Positions 36,150 to 43,968 of a stretch of DNA of 64,000 nucleotides are shown here, one piece after another. A program made the position numbers and the translations under genes. Numbering within the stretch: the first letter of the stretch is position 1; every line of letters starts with the position of its first letter. Source of the stretch: Clostridia bacterium (GTDB lineage Bacteria > Bacillota > Clostridia > Oscillospirales > Acutalibacteraceae); NCBI GenBank assembly GCA_017410195.1, contig JAFQRF010000084.1:1-64000 (forward strand), read 5' to 3'. The notes beneath the pieces are model-generated. The model did no database searches. It saw nothing but the letters and a program-made list of their open reading frames with translations, and was not told where the DNA came from.

Positions 36150-36779
36150 ATGAAAACAAACATAAAAATTGCTGTTATCGGCTTTATTGCGGTTATTGTT
36201 GCAATCGCAGTTGTTGCATCGATACTCGGAAAACCCGTTCAGGTTGTGATTGACCCGGGTCACGGCGGTAAGGATGTCGGTGCGGAGTATAACGGAAGAT
36301 ACGAAAAAGATGATAATCTTGCTCTTGCTCTGCTTGTTAATGAAAAGCTGCAAAATATGGGGTTTGAAACCGCAATGACCAGAAGCAAAGATAAGCAAAT
36401 CAGTCTTGAAAATCGCTGTGTTTTTGCCAATTTTAAGAAAGCAGAGCTGTTTGTTTCGCTTCACAGAAACAGTGCCGAAGGTGCAAAGGGCGTTGAAATC
36501 TGGATAAGCAGTGATTCTCCGAAGGAAGATGAATCTCTTGCCGATAATATTCTCAATGCTCTTGATAATGCGGGCATTTCTCAAAACCGAGGCGTAAAAT
36601 CGGGTTATGCAAGAGGGGACGGCGATTATTATGTCAACAGTCATACCGATATGCCGAGCTGCCTTGTTGAGCTCGGATTCATAAACAGCGATACCGATAA
36701 CGCTCTTTATGATGAAAAACTTGATGAATATGCCACGGCAATTGCTGAAGCGATTGCAAAAACTCTTACTGAACAGTAA
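36150..36779 (+). CDS. N-acetylmuramoyl-L-alanine amidase (Amidase_3)
   Basis: 209 residues from the ATG at 36150. One N-terminal helix (~6-24) is followed by the zinc amidase fold: DPGHGGKDVGA (His), YEKDDN (Glu), SLHRNSA (His) and the late VELGFINS. It cuts the amide between muramic acid and the stem peptide outside the membrane, for wall turnover, separation or spore germination. There is no added wall-binding domain. It is similar in size to the CwlD type. Confidence 0.87.
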   Translation: MKTNIKIAVIGFIAVIVAIAVVASILGKPVQVVIDPGHGGKDVGAEYNGRYEKDDNLALALLVNEKLQNMGFETAMTRSKDKQISLENRCVFANFKKAELFVSLHRNSAEGAKGVEIWISSDSPKEDESLADNILNALDNAGISQNRGVKSGYARGDGDYYVNSHTDMPSCLVELGFINSDTDNALYDEKLDEYATAIAEAIAKTLTEQ

Positions 36780-36787
36780 GTTTTCTG

Positions 36788-36816
36788 TTGACTTTATTTT
36801 TATATTGTGTTATTAT
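36788..36816 (+). promoter_or_regulatory. Promoter of the SCIFF operon
   Basis: TTGACT (36788-36793), 17 bases, TATTAT (36811-36816). The expected start site is ~25 bases before the ATG of the peptide gene, which has a GGAGG site. Confidence 0.65.
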
Positions 36817-36847
36817 TTTACTATCATTTATGCGGAGGTATACTGTA

Positions 36848-37000
36848 ATGGAACACATCAAGACACTTGAAACACGCAATCTTTGCGAAAGCGCTAAGAA
36901 CGGCGGCTGCGGTGAATGCCAGACATCATGTCAGTCAGCTTGCAAGACCAGCTGCGGTATTGCTAACCAGCAGTGCGAAAACACAAAGGAAAGCAAGTAA
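36848..37000 (+). CDS. scfA: SCIFF ranthipeptide precursor
   Basis: 50 residues, starting MEHIKTLETRNL. The core carries the family's six cysteines (21, 24, 28, 32, 36, 43) in the SCIFF pattern with the conserved SCQSACKTSC block and a C-terminal NQQCEN. Unlike the usual peptide there is a seventh Cys at 13 in the leader. ScfB enzymes link Cys sulfur to Thr (candidate Thr 26 and 34) as a thioether. SCIFF peptides are almost universal in Clostridia; a role in quorum-type signalling has been reported for some species. The precise role here is unknown. Confidence 0.93.
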   Translation: MEHIKTLETRNLCESAKNGGCGECQTSCQSACKTSCGIANQQCENTKESK

Positions 37001-37011
37001 TTGCAAAGCAT

Positions 37012-37042
37012 AAAATGCTGCCTTAAATGGCGGCATTTTTTA
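37012..37042 (+). terminator. Hairpin between peptide and maturase genes
   Basis: AAAATGCTGCC (37012-37022) can pair with GGCGGCATTTT (37029-37039), with one G-T pair, followed by Ts. A leaky terminator here would give more precursor than maturase message, a common arrangement in RiPP operons. Confidence 0.7.
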
Positions 37043-37054
37043 TAGGAGATATTT

Positions 37055-38434
37055 ATGATACATCAGTATAAATTAAACGGCTATAACATTGTTCTTGATA
37101 TATGTTCGGGTTCTGTTCACGTTGTTGATGAAGTTGCTTACGATATTATATCAATGTTTGAAGATAACAGCCGTGAGGATATAATAAAAATAATTTCGGG
37201 AAAGTATTCGGGCAGAGAAGATATAACCGAAACGGATATAAACGAATGCTATGACCAGGTTAATTCACTCAAGGAAAGCGGTAAGCTTTTTGCTCCCGAA
37301 ACCTTTGAACCTATGGCAGGTCATCTTAAAGCAAAGACGGCGGGCGTTGTCAAAGCGCTTTGTTTGCATATCGCTCATACCTGTAACCTTAACTGTTCAT
37401 ATTGCTTTGCGAGCCAGGGGAAATATCACGGTGAACGCGCTCTTATGAGCTTCGAGGTCGGTAAGCAGGCGCTTGATTTTCTTGTTGCGAATTCGGGTAC
37501 ACGCCGCAATCTTGAGGTTGACTTCTTCGGCGGCGAACCTCTTATGAATTTTGATGTTGTAAAAAAGCTTGTCGAATACGCAAGAAGCATTGAAAAAGAG
37601 CATAACAAAAACTTCCGTTTTACTCTCACAACAAACGGAGTTCTTATTGACGATGATGTTATCGATTTTGCCAATCGTGAAATGAGCAATGTTGTTCTCA
37701 GCCTTGACGGCAGAAAAGAAATTCATGACCGTTTCCGTGTTGATTATGCAGGCAACGGAAGCTGGGAAAAGATTGTTCCCAAATTCCGGAAGCTTGTTGA
37801 AGCAAGAGGCGGTAAGGATTATTATATGCGAGGTACTTTTACCCACGCAAACCCCGACTTTCTCAATGACATTCAGCAGATGCTTGACCTCGGTTTTTCA
37901 GAGCTGAGCATGGAACCTGTTGTTTGCGCACCGGGTGACCCCTCGGAGCTTACCGAAGAAGATAAAGCAGTTGTTCTCGACCAGTATGAAAAGCTTGCAG
38001 AGCTTATGCTTAAGCGTGATGAAGAAGGCAAACCTTTCACTTTCTATCACTATATGATTGACCTTACAGGCGGACCTTGTATTTATAAGCGTATTTCGGG
38101 CTGCGGCTCGGGAACGGAATATATGGCAGTCACACCTACGGGTGAGCTTTATCCCTGTCATCAGTTTGTCGGTGAAGAAAAGTTCAGACTCGGCGATGTC
38201 TGGAACGGCGTTTCCAACACACAGATTCAGAATGAATTTATGGAGTGTAATGTTTATTCACGTTCCGAATGCCGTGATTGCTGGGCAAGGCTCTATTGCT
38301 CGGGCGGATGCGCTGCAAACGCTTATCACTCAACCGGCAGCGTAAAGGGAGTTTATAAATACGGCTGTGACCTTTTCCGCAAGAGAATGGAATGCGCAAT
38401 TATGGTTGCTGTTGCCCGTGCTTTCAGAGGATAA
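37055..38434 (+). CDS. scfB: SCIFF radical SAM maturase
   Basis: 459 residues. The N-terminal ~90 residues form a leader-binding domain (VHVVDEVAYDII). The radical SAM motif CNLNCSYCFA follows at ~115, then FFGGEPLMNF, and a SPASM region with CGSGTEY, C-x2-C-rich CRDCWARLYCSGGC and a late Cys. It forms the Cys-Thr thioether bridges on the peptide at 36848-37000. Length and order are as expected for the family. Confidence 0.94.
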   Translation: MIHQYKLNGYNIVLDICSGSVHVVDEVAYDIISMFEDNSREDIIKIISGKYSGREDITETDINECYDQVNSLKESGKLFAPETFEPMAGHLKAKTAGVVKALCLHIAHTCNLNCSYCFASQGKYHGERALMSFEVGKQALDFLVANSGTRRNLEVDFFGGEPLMNFDVVKKLVEYARSIEKEHNKNFRFTLTTNGVLIDDDVIDFANREMSNVVLSLDGRKEIHDRFRVDYAGNGSWEKIVPKFRKLVEARGGKDYYMRGTFTHANPDFLNDIQQMLDLGFSELSMEPVVCAPGDPSELTEEDKAVVLDQYEKLAELMLKRDEEGKPFTFYHYMIDLTGGPCIYKRISGCGSGTEYMAVTPTGELYPCHQFVGEEKFRLGDVWNGVSNTQIQNEFMECNVYSRSECRDCWARLYCSGGCAANAYHSTGSVKGVYKYGCDLFRKRMECAIMVAVARAFRG

Positions 38435-38438
38435 ACAT

Positions 38439-39776
38439 ATGAATACTCCCATTTGTGATTTTGTCAGAAGCTATGCGGAAGGTAATGCTGTTCGTTTGCA
38501 TATGCCCGGTCATAAAGGAAAAAGTTTACTCGGAATTGAGCATCTTGATATAACAGAAATCAGCGGTGCGGACAGTCTTTATGATTCGGAAGGAATAATT
38601 AAAGAGAGCGAAGATAACGCAAGCAGCCTTTTCGGCTGCAGAACATATTATTCAACCGAAGGCTCATCGCAATGTATCCGTGCTATGCTATATCTTGCTG
38701 TTCTTTATGCAAAAAGTAAAAGCGAAAAGCCGTTCATTCTTGCCGGCAGGAATGCTCACAAAACATTTATGAGCGCTGCGGCTTTGCTTGATTTTGACAT
38801 TGAATGGATTTATCCTGATGAATCTGAAACTTATCTTTCTTGCAGCATTAATGCGGATAAACTTGATAGGATTCTTGTTTCAATGCCGTTAAAACCCGTT
38901 GCGGTTTATATCACAAATCCCGATTATCTTGGCAATTGTGTTGATATAAAATCAATTGCCGATGTTTGTCATAAGTATGGCGTATTACTTGCCGTTGATA
39001 ATGCACACGGAGCATACTTTAAATTTTTGCCCTCATCTCTTCATCCGATTGATTTCGGGGCTGATATTTGCTGCGATTCGGCGCACAAAACCCTTCCCGT
39101 ACTGACCGGCGGTGCATATCTTCATATTTCTGATTTTGCACCCGAAATATTTATGAAAAATGCAAAAAATGCTCTTGCTTTGTTTGGCTCAACAAGTCCG
39201 TCTTATATAATTCTTCAATCGCTTGATTTAGTCAATAAATATATTTCCGACGGATATTCCGATAATCTCGGATTATATATTTCGCTGATATCAAATCTTA
39301 AAGATGAGCTAATTAATCACGGATATTCATTTATCGGCAACGAACCGATGAAGCTTACTTTTGATATAAAAAAATACGGCTATACAGGTGTTGAATTTGC
39401 TGAATTGCTTGCTGAAAATAATGTTGTCTGTGAATTTTCAGACCCCGATTTTACCGTTCTTATGCTGACGCCTGAAATCGGAGAAGACGGCCTTGATGCA
39501 TTGAAAAGAATTCTCATTTCGATTCCCCGAAAAGAACCGATAAGATGCAGACCTCCGCTTTTTTCAAAAGCAGAAAAAGTAATTTCAGTAAGAGAAGCAT
39601 CATTCTCTGATTTCGAAGAAATACCGGTTTCTAAAAGCGTAGGCAGAATCCTTGCGGTTTCTGATGTCGGATGTCCACCTGCTGTTCCCGTTCTTGTCAG
39701 CGGAGAACGCATCGGTGAAAATTCAGTTGTTTGCTTTGATTATTATGGCATTAAGTGTTGCAAAGTCATAAAATAA
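38439..39776 (+). CDS. PLP-dependent Orn/Lys/Arg decarboxylase family protein
   Basis: 445 residues from the ATG at 38439, four bases after scfB with AGAGGA upstream. HMPGHKG at the start, STEGSS, and DSAHKTLPVLTGG with the PLP lysine at 217 mark the fold I family of amino acid decarboxylases. It lacks the N-terminal wing domain of the large inducible enzymes and so is of the short (B. subtilis SpeA-like) type, which usually makes agmatine or cadaverine. Its coupling to the SCIFF maturase is probably just operon packing. The substrate is not clear. Confidence 0.83.
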   Translation: MNTPICDFVRSYAEGNAVRLHMPGHKGKSLLGIEHLDITEISGADSLYDSEGIIKESEDNASSLFGCRTYYSTEGSSQCIRAMLYLAVLYAKSKSEKPFILAGRNAHKTFMSAAALLDFDIEWIYPDESETYLSCSINADKLDRILVSMPLKPVAVYITNPDYLGNCVDIKSIADVCHKYGVLLAVDNAHGAYFKFLPSSLHPIDFGADICCDSAHKTLPVLTGGAYLHISDFAPEIFMKNAKNALALFGSTSPSYIILQSLDLVNKYISDGYSDNLGLYISLISNLKDELINHGYSFIGNEPMKLTFDIKKYGYTGVEFAELLAENNVVCEFSDPDFTVLMLTPEIGEDGLDALKRILISIPRKEPIRCRPPLFSKAEKVISVREASFSDFEEIPVSKSVGRILAVSDVGCPPAVPVLVSGERIGENSVVCFDYYGIKCCKVIK

Positions 39777-39789
39777 ATCAGTTTTTCTG

Positions 39790-39818
39790 TTGTAATAAAA
39801 ATTTTTATTTGATATAAT
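39790..39818 (+). promoter_or_regulatory. Promoter of the GH13 gene
   Basis: TTGTAA (39790-39795), 17 bases, TATAAT (39813-39818), 35 bases ahead of the ATG. Confidence 0.6.
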
Positions 39819-39853
39819 GTAAAAGTAAATTATTCCGAAGGGAGCTTTTTGTT

Positions 39854-41518
39854 ATGAAAAAAACTCAATGGTACAAGAATGCGGTTTGTTATCAGATCTG
39901 GCCCCGTTCATTCTGTGACGGTAACGGTGACGGTATCGGTGACCTTGAAGGTGTTCTCTCAAAGCTCGATTACCTCAAGGAGCTTGGCGTAACCTGCATC
40001 TGGTTTTCACCCCTTTATTGCTCGCCCAATGCAGACTTCGGTTATGATATTTCCGATTATAAAAACATTTCTCCCGACTACGGCAACAATGAGCTTTTCA
40101 AGAAAGTTCTTGACGAAGCTCATGCAAGAGGAATGAAGGTTATTATGGACCTTGTTGTTAATCATTCATCGGATGAACATGAATGGTTCAAGAAGGGTAT
40201 CGATAAAAACAGCAAGTATCATGATTATTATTTCTGGCGTGACGGAAAGGGCAAAAAGCTTCCCAACAATTGGTCATCGCTCTTTGAAGGCAAGGCATGG
40301 GAATATAATGAAGAAAACGGTCAGTATTATCTCCATCTTTTCTCAAAGAAACAGCCTGACCTTAATATGGATAATCCTGCTGTCCGTGAAGAAGTCAAGG
40401 ATATTATGAAGTTCTGGCTTGATATGGGTGTTGACGGTTTCCGTGAGGATGTTATCACTTTTTGTTCAAAGAGAGAAGGGCTTCCTACCGGTTTTCCCAT
40501 TCCGCAGGCTTGCGGTATGGAGCATTATGCCGACGGTCCTCATATTCACGAATATCTTACCGAATTCCGTCAGATCCTCAATAAGTATGACTGCTTCGTA
40601 GTCGGTGAAGCACCCCTTATGACTGTTAAAAAAGCTCTTAAGTACATTAAAGAGGGTCCTGATCAGGAGCTTGATATGATGTTCCATTTCCAGCATATGG
40701 AAGCTGACTGTATTTTTATGGATTGTCTTTGTGTCGGATTCAGCCTTAAAAGACTCAAGAAAGCCTTCTCGACATGGCAGACCGGTCTTTACGGCAAAGG
40801 ATGGAATGCTCTTTATATGGAAAATCATGACCATCCCAGAATTATCAACCGTTTCGGCAGCGTAAAATACAGAAATGAAAGCGCAAAATCAATTGCCAAT
40901 TCATATATGCTTCAACAGGGTACACCCTTTATTTATCAGGGTCAGGAAATTGGTATGATTAACATTGACCTTCCGAATGTTGAGGATTATCAGGATATTT
41001 TTGCTGTTAACAATTATAAAACCCTTCGCCTTTTCGGCTTCTCCGAAGAAAATACAATCAAACGTCTCAAGACATCGAGCCGAGGAAATGCAAGAACTCC
41101 TGTTCAGTGGGATGACAGCGAAAACGCAGGCTTTACAACGGGAACACCCTGGATGCCCGTCAATCCCAAATACAAAGACGGAATCAATGCAAAAGCCGAA
41201 ATGGCAAACCCCGATTCGATATATAATCATTATAAAGAACTTATCAAATTCCGTAAGGAAACACCCGTTGTTACCCACGGCGTATATAAGGAATTTTATA
41301 AATCAAGCAAGGATCTTTATGTTTTTGAGCGTACATACGAAGGCAAGCGACTGCTTGTAATTTGTTCGTATTCCGAAAAGGCTGTCAAATTCAAGGCTCC
41401 TGAAGGCTATGACCTCACTAAGGGCAAGGTTATGCTTTGCAGCTATAAGGATAATCCCGTTTCAGATAACGGATTTACAACCAGACCCTACGAAACAAGA
41501 GTTTATTATTTTGAATAA
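39854..41518 (+). CDS. GH13 alpha-glucosidase / oligo-1,6-glucosidase
   Basis: 554 residues, no signal peptide, so cytosolic. The GH13 regions are present: DLVVNHSSDEH (region I), DGFREDVI with the nucleophile Asp (region II), VGEAP with the acid/base Glu (region III) and ENHDHPR (region IV). The opening QIWPRSFCDGNGDGIGDL is typical of the oligo-1,6-glucosidase subfamily. It should release glucose from short imported alpha-glucans or isomalto-oligosaccharides. FRED replaces the more common FRMD; exact linkage preference is not certain. Confidence 0.9.
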   Translation: MKKTQWYKNAVCYQIWPRSFCDGNGDGIGDLEGVLSKLDYLKELGVTCIWFSPLYCSPNADFGYDISDYKNISPDYGNNELFKKVLDEAHARGMKVIMDLVVNHSSDEHEWFKKGIDKNSKYHDYYFWRDGKGKKLPNNWSSLFEGKAWEYNEENGQYYLHLFSKKQPDLNMDNPAVREEVKDIMKFWLDMGVDGFREDVITFCSKREGLPTGFPIPQACGMEHYADGPHIHEYLTEFRQILNKYDCFVVGEAPLMTVKKALKYIKEGPDQELDMMFHFQHMEADCIFMDCLCVGFSLKRLKKAFSTWQTGLYGKGWNALYMENHDHPRIINRFGSVKYRNESAKSIANSYMLQQGTPFIYQGQEIGMINIDLPNVEDYQDIFAVNNYKTLRLFGFSEENTIKRLKTSSRGNARTPVQWDDSENAGFTTGTPWMPVNPKYKDGINAKAEMANPDSIYNHYKELIKFRKETPVVTHGVYKEFYKSSKDLYVFERTYEGKRLLVICSYSEKAVKFKAPEGYDLTKGKVMLCSYKDNPVSDNGFTTRPYETRVYYFE

Positions 41519-41522
41519 TTGA

Positions 41523-41557
41523 TAATCGCCCTCGTTTTTTCGGGGGCGATTTTATTG
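41523..41557 (+). terminator. Terminator after the GH13 gene
   Basis: AATCGCCC (41524-41531) pairs with GGGCGATT (41544-41551), then TTTATT. Confidence 0.75.
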
Positions 41558-41568
41558 AAAGGTGCATT

Positions 41569-42048
41569 ATGATGGAAACAATAACTCAGTATGCAAAAAC
41601 ATATTCTGACCCGCCTGAAAAAGAACGTATTTCGAGCAGGGGAATAATTGTTGAAAACGGTAAAATTCTTCTTTCTCACGAAGTTAATACCGGTGTATAT
41701 ATGAGTCCGGGCGGGGGACTTGAAGACGGCGAAACGCTTGAAGAATGCTGCATAAGAGAACTCAAAGAGGAAACTGGGTTTGATGTCAAACCGACAAAGC
41801 ATTTTGTTATTATCAACGAATACTGTTTCGAAACTCTTTATATCAGCAATTATTTTCTCTGTGAAATAACAGGAAAAAGCAAACAGTCATTAACCGATAT
41901 AGAAGTTGAACACGGCATTACTCCTGAGTGGGTTGAGCTTGAAAAAGCACTTGAAATTTTCGGTGATTATGCTTCAAAAAGAGAGGATGTCGGAAGTCTT
42001 TATTTAAGAGAATTTACCGTATTAAATAAATACTTGAAAATGAAATAA
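41569..42048 (+). CDS. Nudix hydrolase
   Basis: 159 residues. The Nudix box G-x5-E-x7-RELKEETGF is intact around residues 48-70, so it should hydrolyse a nucleoside-diphosphate-linked substrate. Nothing specifies which. ATG codons at 41569 and 41572 are both possible; the second has the better distance from AAAGGTG. It sits alone between a terminator and the cysteine-synthase promoter. Confidence 0.88.
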   Translation: MMETITQYAKTYSDPPEKERISSRGIIVENGKILLSHEVNTGVYMSPGGGLEDGETLEECCIRELKEETGFDVKPTKHFVIINEYCFETLYISNYFLCEITGKSKQSLTDIEVEHGITPEWVELEKALEIFGDYASKREDVGSLYLREFTVLNKYLKMK

Positions 42049-42127
42049 GATTTTAGCCAAATATTTTTGATTTCTTTTGATGATTTTATCACAGTTTTCC
42101 AAAAAAATTATAATATATAAGTAAAGG

Positions 42128-42156
42128 TTGAAAGTTATTTTTAATTGTGATATTAT
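42128..42156 (+). promoter_or_regulatory. Promoter of the cysteine-synthase-like gene
   Basis: TTGAAA (42128-42133), 17 bases, TATTAT (42151-42156), 28 bases ahead of the ATG. Confidence 0.55.
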
Positions 42157-42184
42157 ATTTATAATTTGGCAGAGAAAGGTATAT

Positions 42185-43114
42185 ATGATGGTTTGTAACA
42201 CTATTTTGGATGCAATGGGAAATACTCCGATAATAAGACTTCAGCACATGACAGGTCCCGATGATGCGGAAATTCTTGTTAAATTTGAAGGGCTTAATAT
42301 CGGCGGTTCGATAAAAACTAGAACCGCCTTAAATATGATTCTTGATGCGGAAGAAAAAGGAATAATCGGACCGGATACAATTATTGTTGAACCTACCAGC
42401 GGTAATCAGGGGATAGGTCTTGCACTTGTTGGTGCAGTTAAGGGATATAAAGTTAAAATTATTATGCCTGACTCCGTGAGCGAAGAACGCCTTAAGCTTG
42501 TTCAGCATTACGGTGCAGAGGTTATTCTTGTTCACGATGCAGGAAACATAGGTCTTTGCATTGAGGAATGTCTGAATATCGCTTTAAAAATGAAAGCCGA
42601 GAATCCCAATGTTTTTGTTCCTCAGCAGTTTGAAAATCCGGCAAATCCTGAAATTCAGCGTTCCGGAACGGGCAGAGAAATCCTTGAACAGGTTAATGCA
42701 CCTATTCACGGGTTTTGTTCGGGAATCGGAACAGGCGGAACAATTACCGGTATCGGTGAAACTCTGAAATCAGAAAATCCTGATATGATTATCTGGGCTG
42801 TAGAACCGGAAAATGCTGCGATTCTTTCGGGCGGATCAATCGGAACGCATATTCAGATGGGAATCGGCGACGGACTTATTCCTGCTATTCTCAACCAGCA
42901 GATATATGATGATGTATGCATCATCAAGGATGAGGAAGCGCTTCAAACCTCAAAGGATTTGGCGGCAAAAGAGGGGATTATGTGCGGCATCAGCAGTGGG
43001 ACAAATGTTGCTGCAGCTCTCAGAATGGCAAAGAAACTCGGTAAGGGTAAAACGATTGTCACCGTTCTTCCCGATACAGCGGAAAGATATTTTTCAACGC
43101 CGCTTTTTGATTGA
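42185..43114 (+). CDS. PLP-dependent cysteine-synthase family enzyme
   Basis: 309 residues from the ATG at 42185. It is a fold II PLP enzyme of the CysK family: the PLP lysine in GGSIKTRTA, the substrate loop PTSGNQG, and the phosphate-binding GTGGTITG. Two of these loops differ from standard O-acetylserine sulfhydrylase (GSVKDR and TSGNTG). The family is sure but the substrate could be cysteine synthesis or another beta-replacement. No serine acetyltransferase gene is next to it. A strong terminator follows. Confidence 0.82.
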   Translation: MMVCNTILDAMGNTPIIRLQHMTGPDDAEILVKFEGLNIGGSIKTRTALNMILDAEEKGIIGPDTIIVEPTSGNQGIGLALVGAVKGYKVKIIMPDSVSEERLKLVQHYGAEVILVHDAGNIGLCIEECLNIALKMKAENPNVFVPQQFENPANPEIQRSGTGREILEQVNAPIHGFCSGIGTGGTITGIGETLKSENPDMIIWAVEPENAAILSGGSIGTHIQMGIGDGLIPAILNQQIYDDVCIIKDEEALQTSKDLAAKEGIMCGISSGTNVAAALRMAKKLGKGKTIVTVLPDTAERYFSTPLFD

Positions 43115-43131
43115 TAATATATATAATACGT

Positions 43132-43162
43132 AAGGCGGCTTGAATCAAGCCGCCTTTGTTTT
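43132..43162 (+). terminator. Terminator after the cysteine-synthase-like gene
   Basis: AAGGCGGCTTG (43132-43142) pairs perfectly with CAAGCCGCCTT (43146-43156), followed by TGTTTT. Confidence 0.88.
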
Positions 43163-43192
43163 AATGTTCAAGAAATAATAAGCTCGTAATTA

Positions 43193-43221
43193 TTGACTTG
43201 ATTTTACATTTAGTTTATAAT
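43193..43221 (+). promoter_or_regulatory. trmB promoter
   Basis: TTGACT (43193-43198), 17 bases, TATAAT (43216-43221), 36 bases ahead of the ATG. Confidence 0.65.
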
Positions 43222-43257
43222 TGTTGCCGTAAAACTTTGAAATCATGGTGAATTGAT

Positions 43258-43926
43258 ATGCGAATGAGGAAGAAAAAGCATCTTGAAGAGAGGCTTTCAA
43301 ATTGTAGTAATATTTTAACGCTCAGAAGCGATGACTGCAATTTTCTTACGGCTATAGAAAAGAAAGAATATATTGATATGAATTTACTTTTCGGGAATGA
43401 TAACCCAATTGTTCTTGAAATCGGCTGCGGAAAGGGTAATTTTGCATGTGAACTTGCAAAACGTAATCCTTATATAAATGTTCTTGCGCTCGAAAAGTGC
43501 GCAAACGTTGTTGTTATTGCCGCCGAAAATGCAGAGAGGGATGATATTAAGAACCTTAAATTTCTGCATGTCGGTGCGGAATATCTTGAAAAATACATTA
43601 TGCCCGAATCAATTGAACGTATATATCTGAATTTTTCGTGTCCATATCCAAAAAAAGCTTATGAAAATCACAGACTGACCAATCCGCGTTTTCTCAAGAG
43701 CTATGAAGTAATTCTGAAAAAGGGTGCGGAGATTCATCAGAAAACTGATAATATGCACTTTTTTGAGTATTCAATCGAGCAGCTTTCGAGCTACGGTTTT
43801 TCATTAAAAAACGTTTCGCTTGACCTTCATAACAGCGATTTTGAGGGCAATATCGTAACCGAATATGAACACAGATTTTCTTCAATGGGAATGCCGATTT
43901 ACAGACTTGAGGCTTATCTTAAATAA
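43258..43926 (+). CDS. trmB: tRNA (guanine46-N7)-methyltransferase
   Basis: 222 residues. The SAM site (VLEIGCGKGNFACELAKRNP) and the family opening MRMRKKKHLEE are clear, as is the acidic C-terminal TEYEHRF. It methylates G46 in the variable loop of tRNAs. The normally conserved segment FSDPWPK-x-RH-x-KRRL reads NFSCPYPKKAYENHRL, so the Asp that usually contacts substrate is Cys. This may be a lineage variant or altered activity. A single gene with its own promoter. Confidence 0.85.
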   Translation: MRMRKKKHLEERLSNCSNILTLRSDDCNFLTAIEKKEYIDMNLLFGNDNPIVLEIGCGKGNFACELAKRNPYINVLALEKCANVVVIAAENAERDDIKNLKFLHVGAEYLEKYIMPESIERIYLNFSCPYPKKAYENHRLTNPRFLKSYEVILKKGAEIHQKTDNMHFFEYSIEQLSSYGFSLKNVSLDLHNSDFEGNIVTEYEHRFSSMGMPIYRLEAYLK

Positions 43927-43930
43927 AACA

Positions 43931-43968
43931 AATCAGCCACGGTTTTAAGCCGTGGCTGTGATTTTTTT
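43931..43968. terminator. Bidirectional terminator between trmB and the GH3 gene
   Basis: CAGCCACGG (43934-43942) pairs with CCGTGGCTG (43950-43958). T-rich sequence follows on both strands, so it can end both converging transcripts. Confidence 0.8.
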
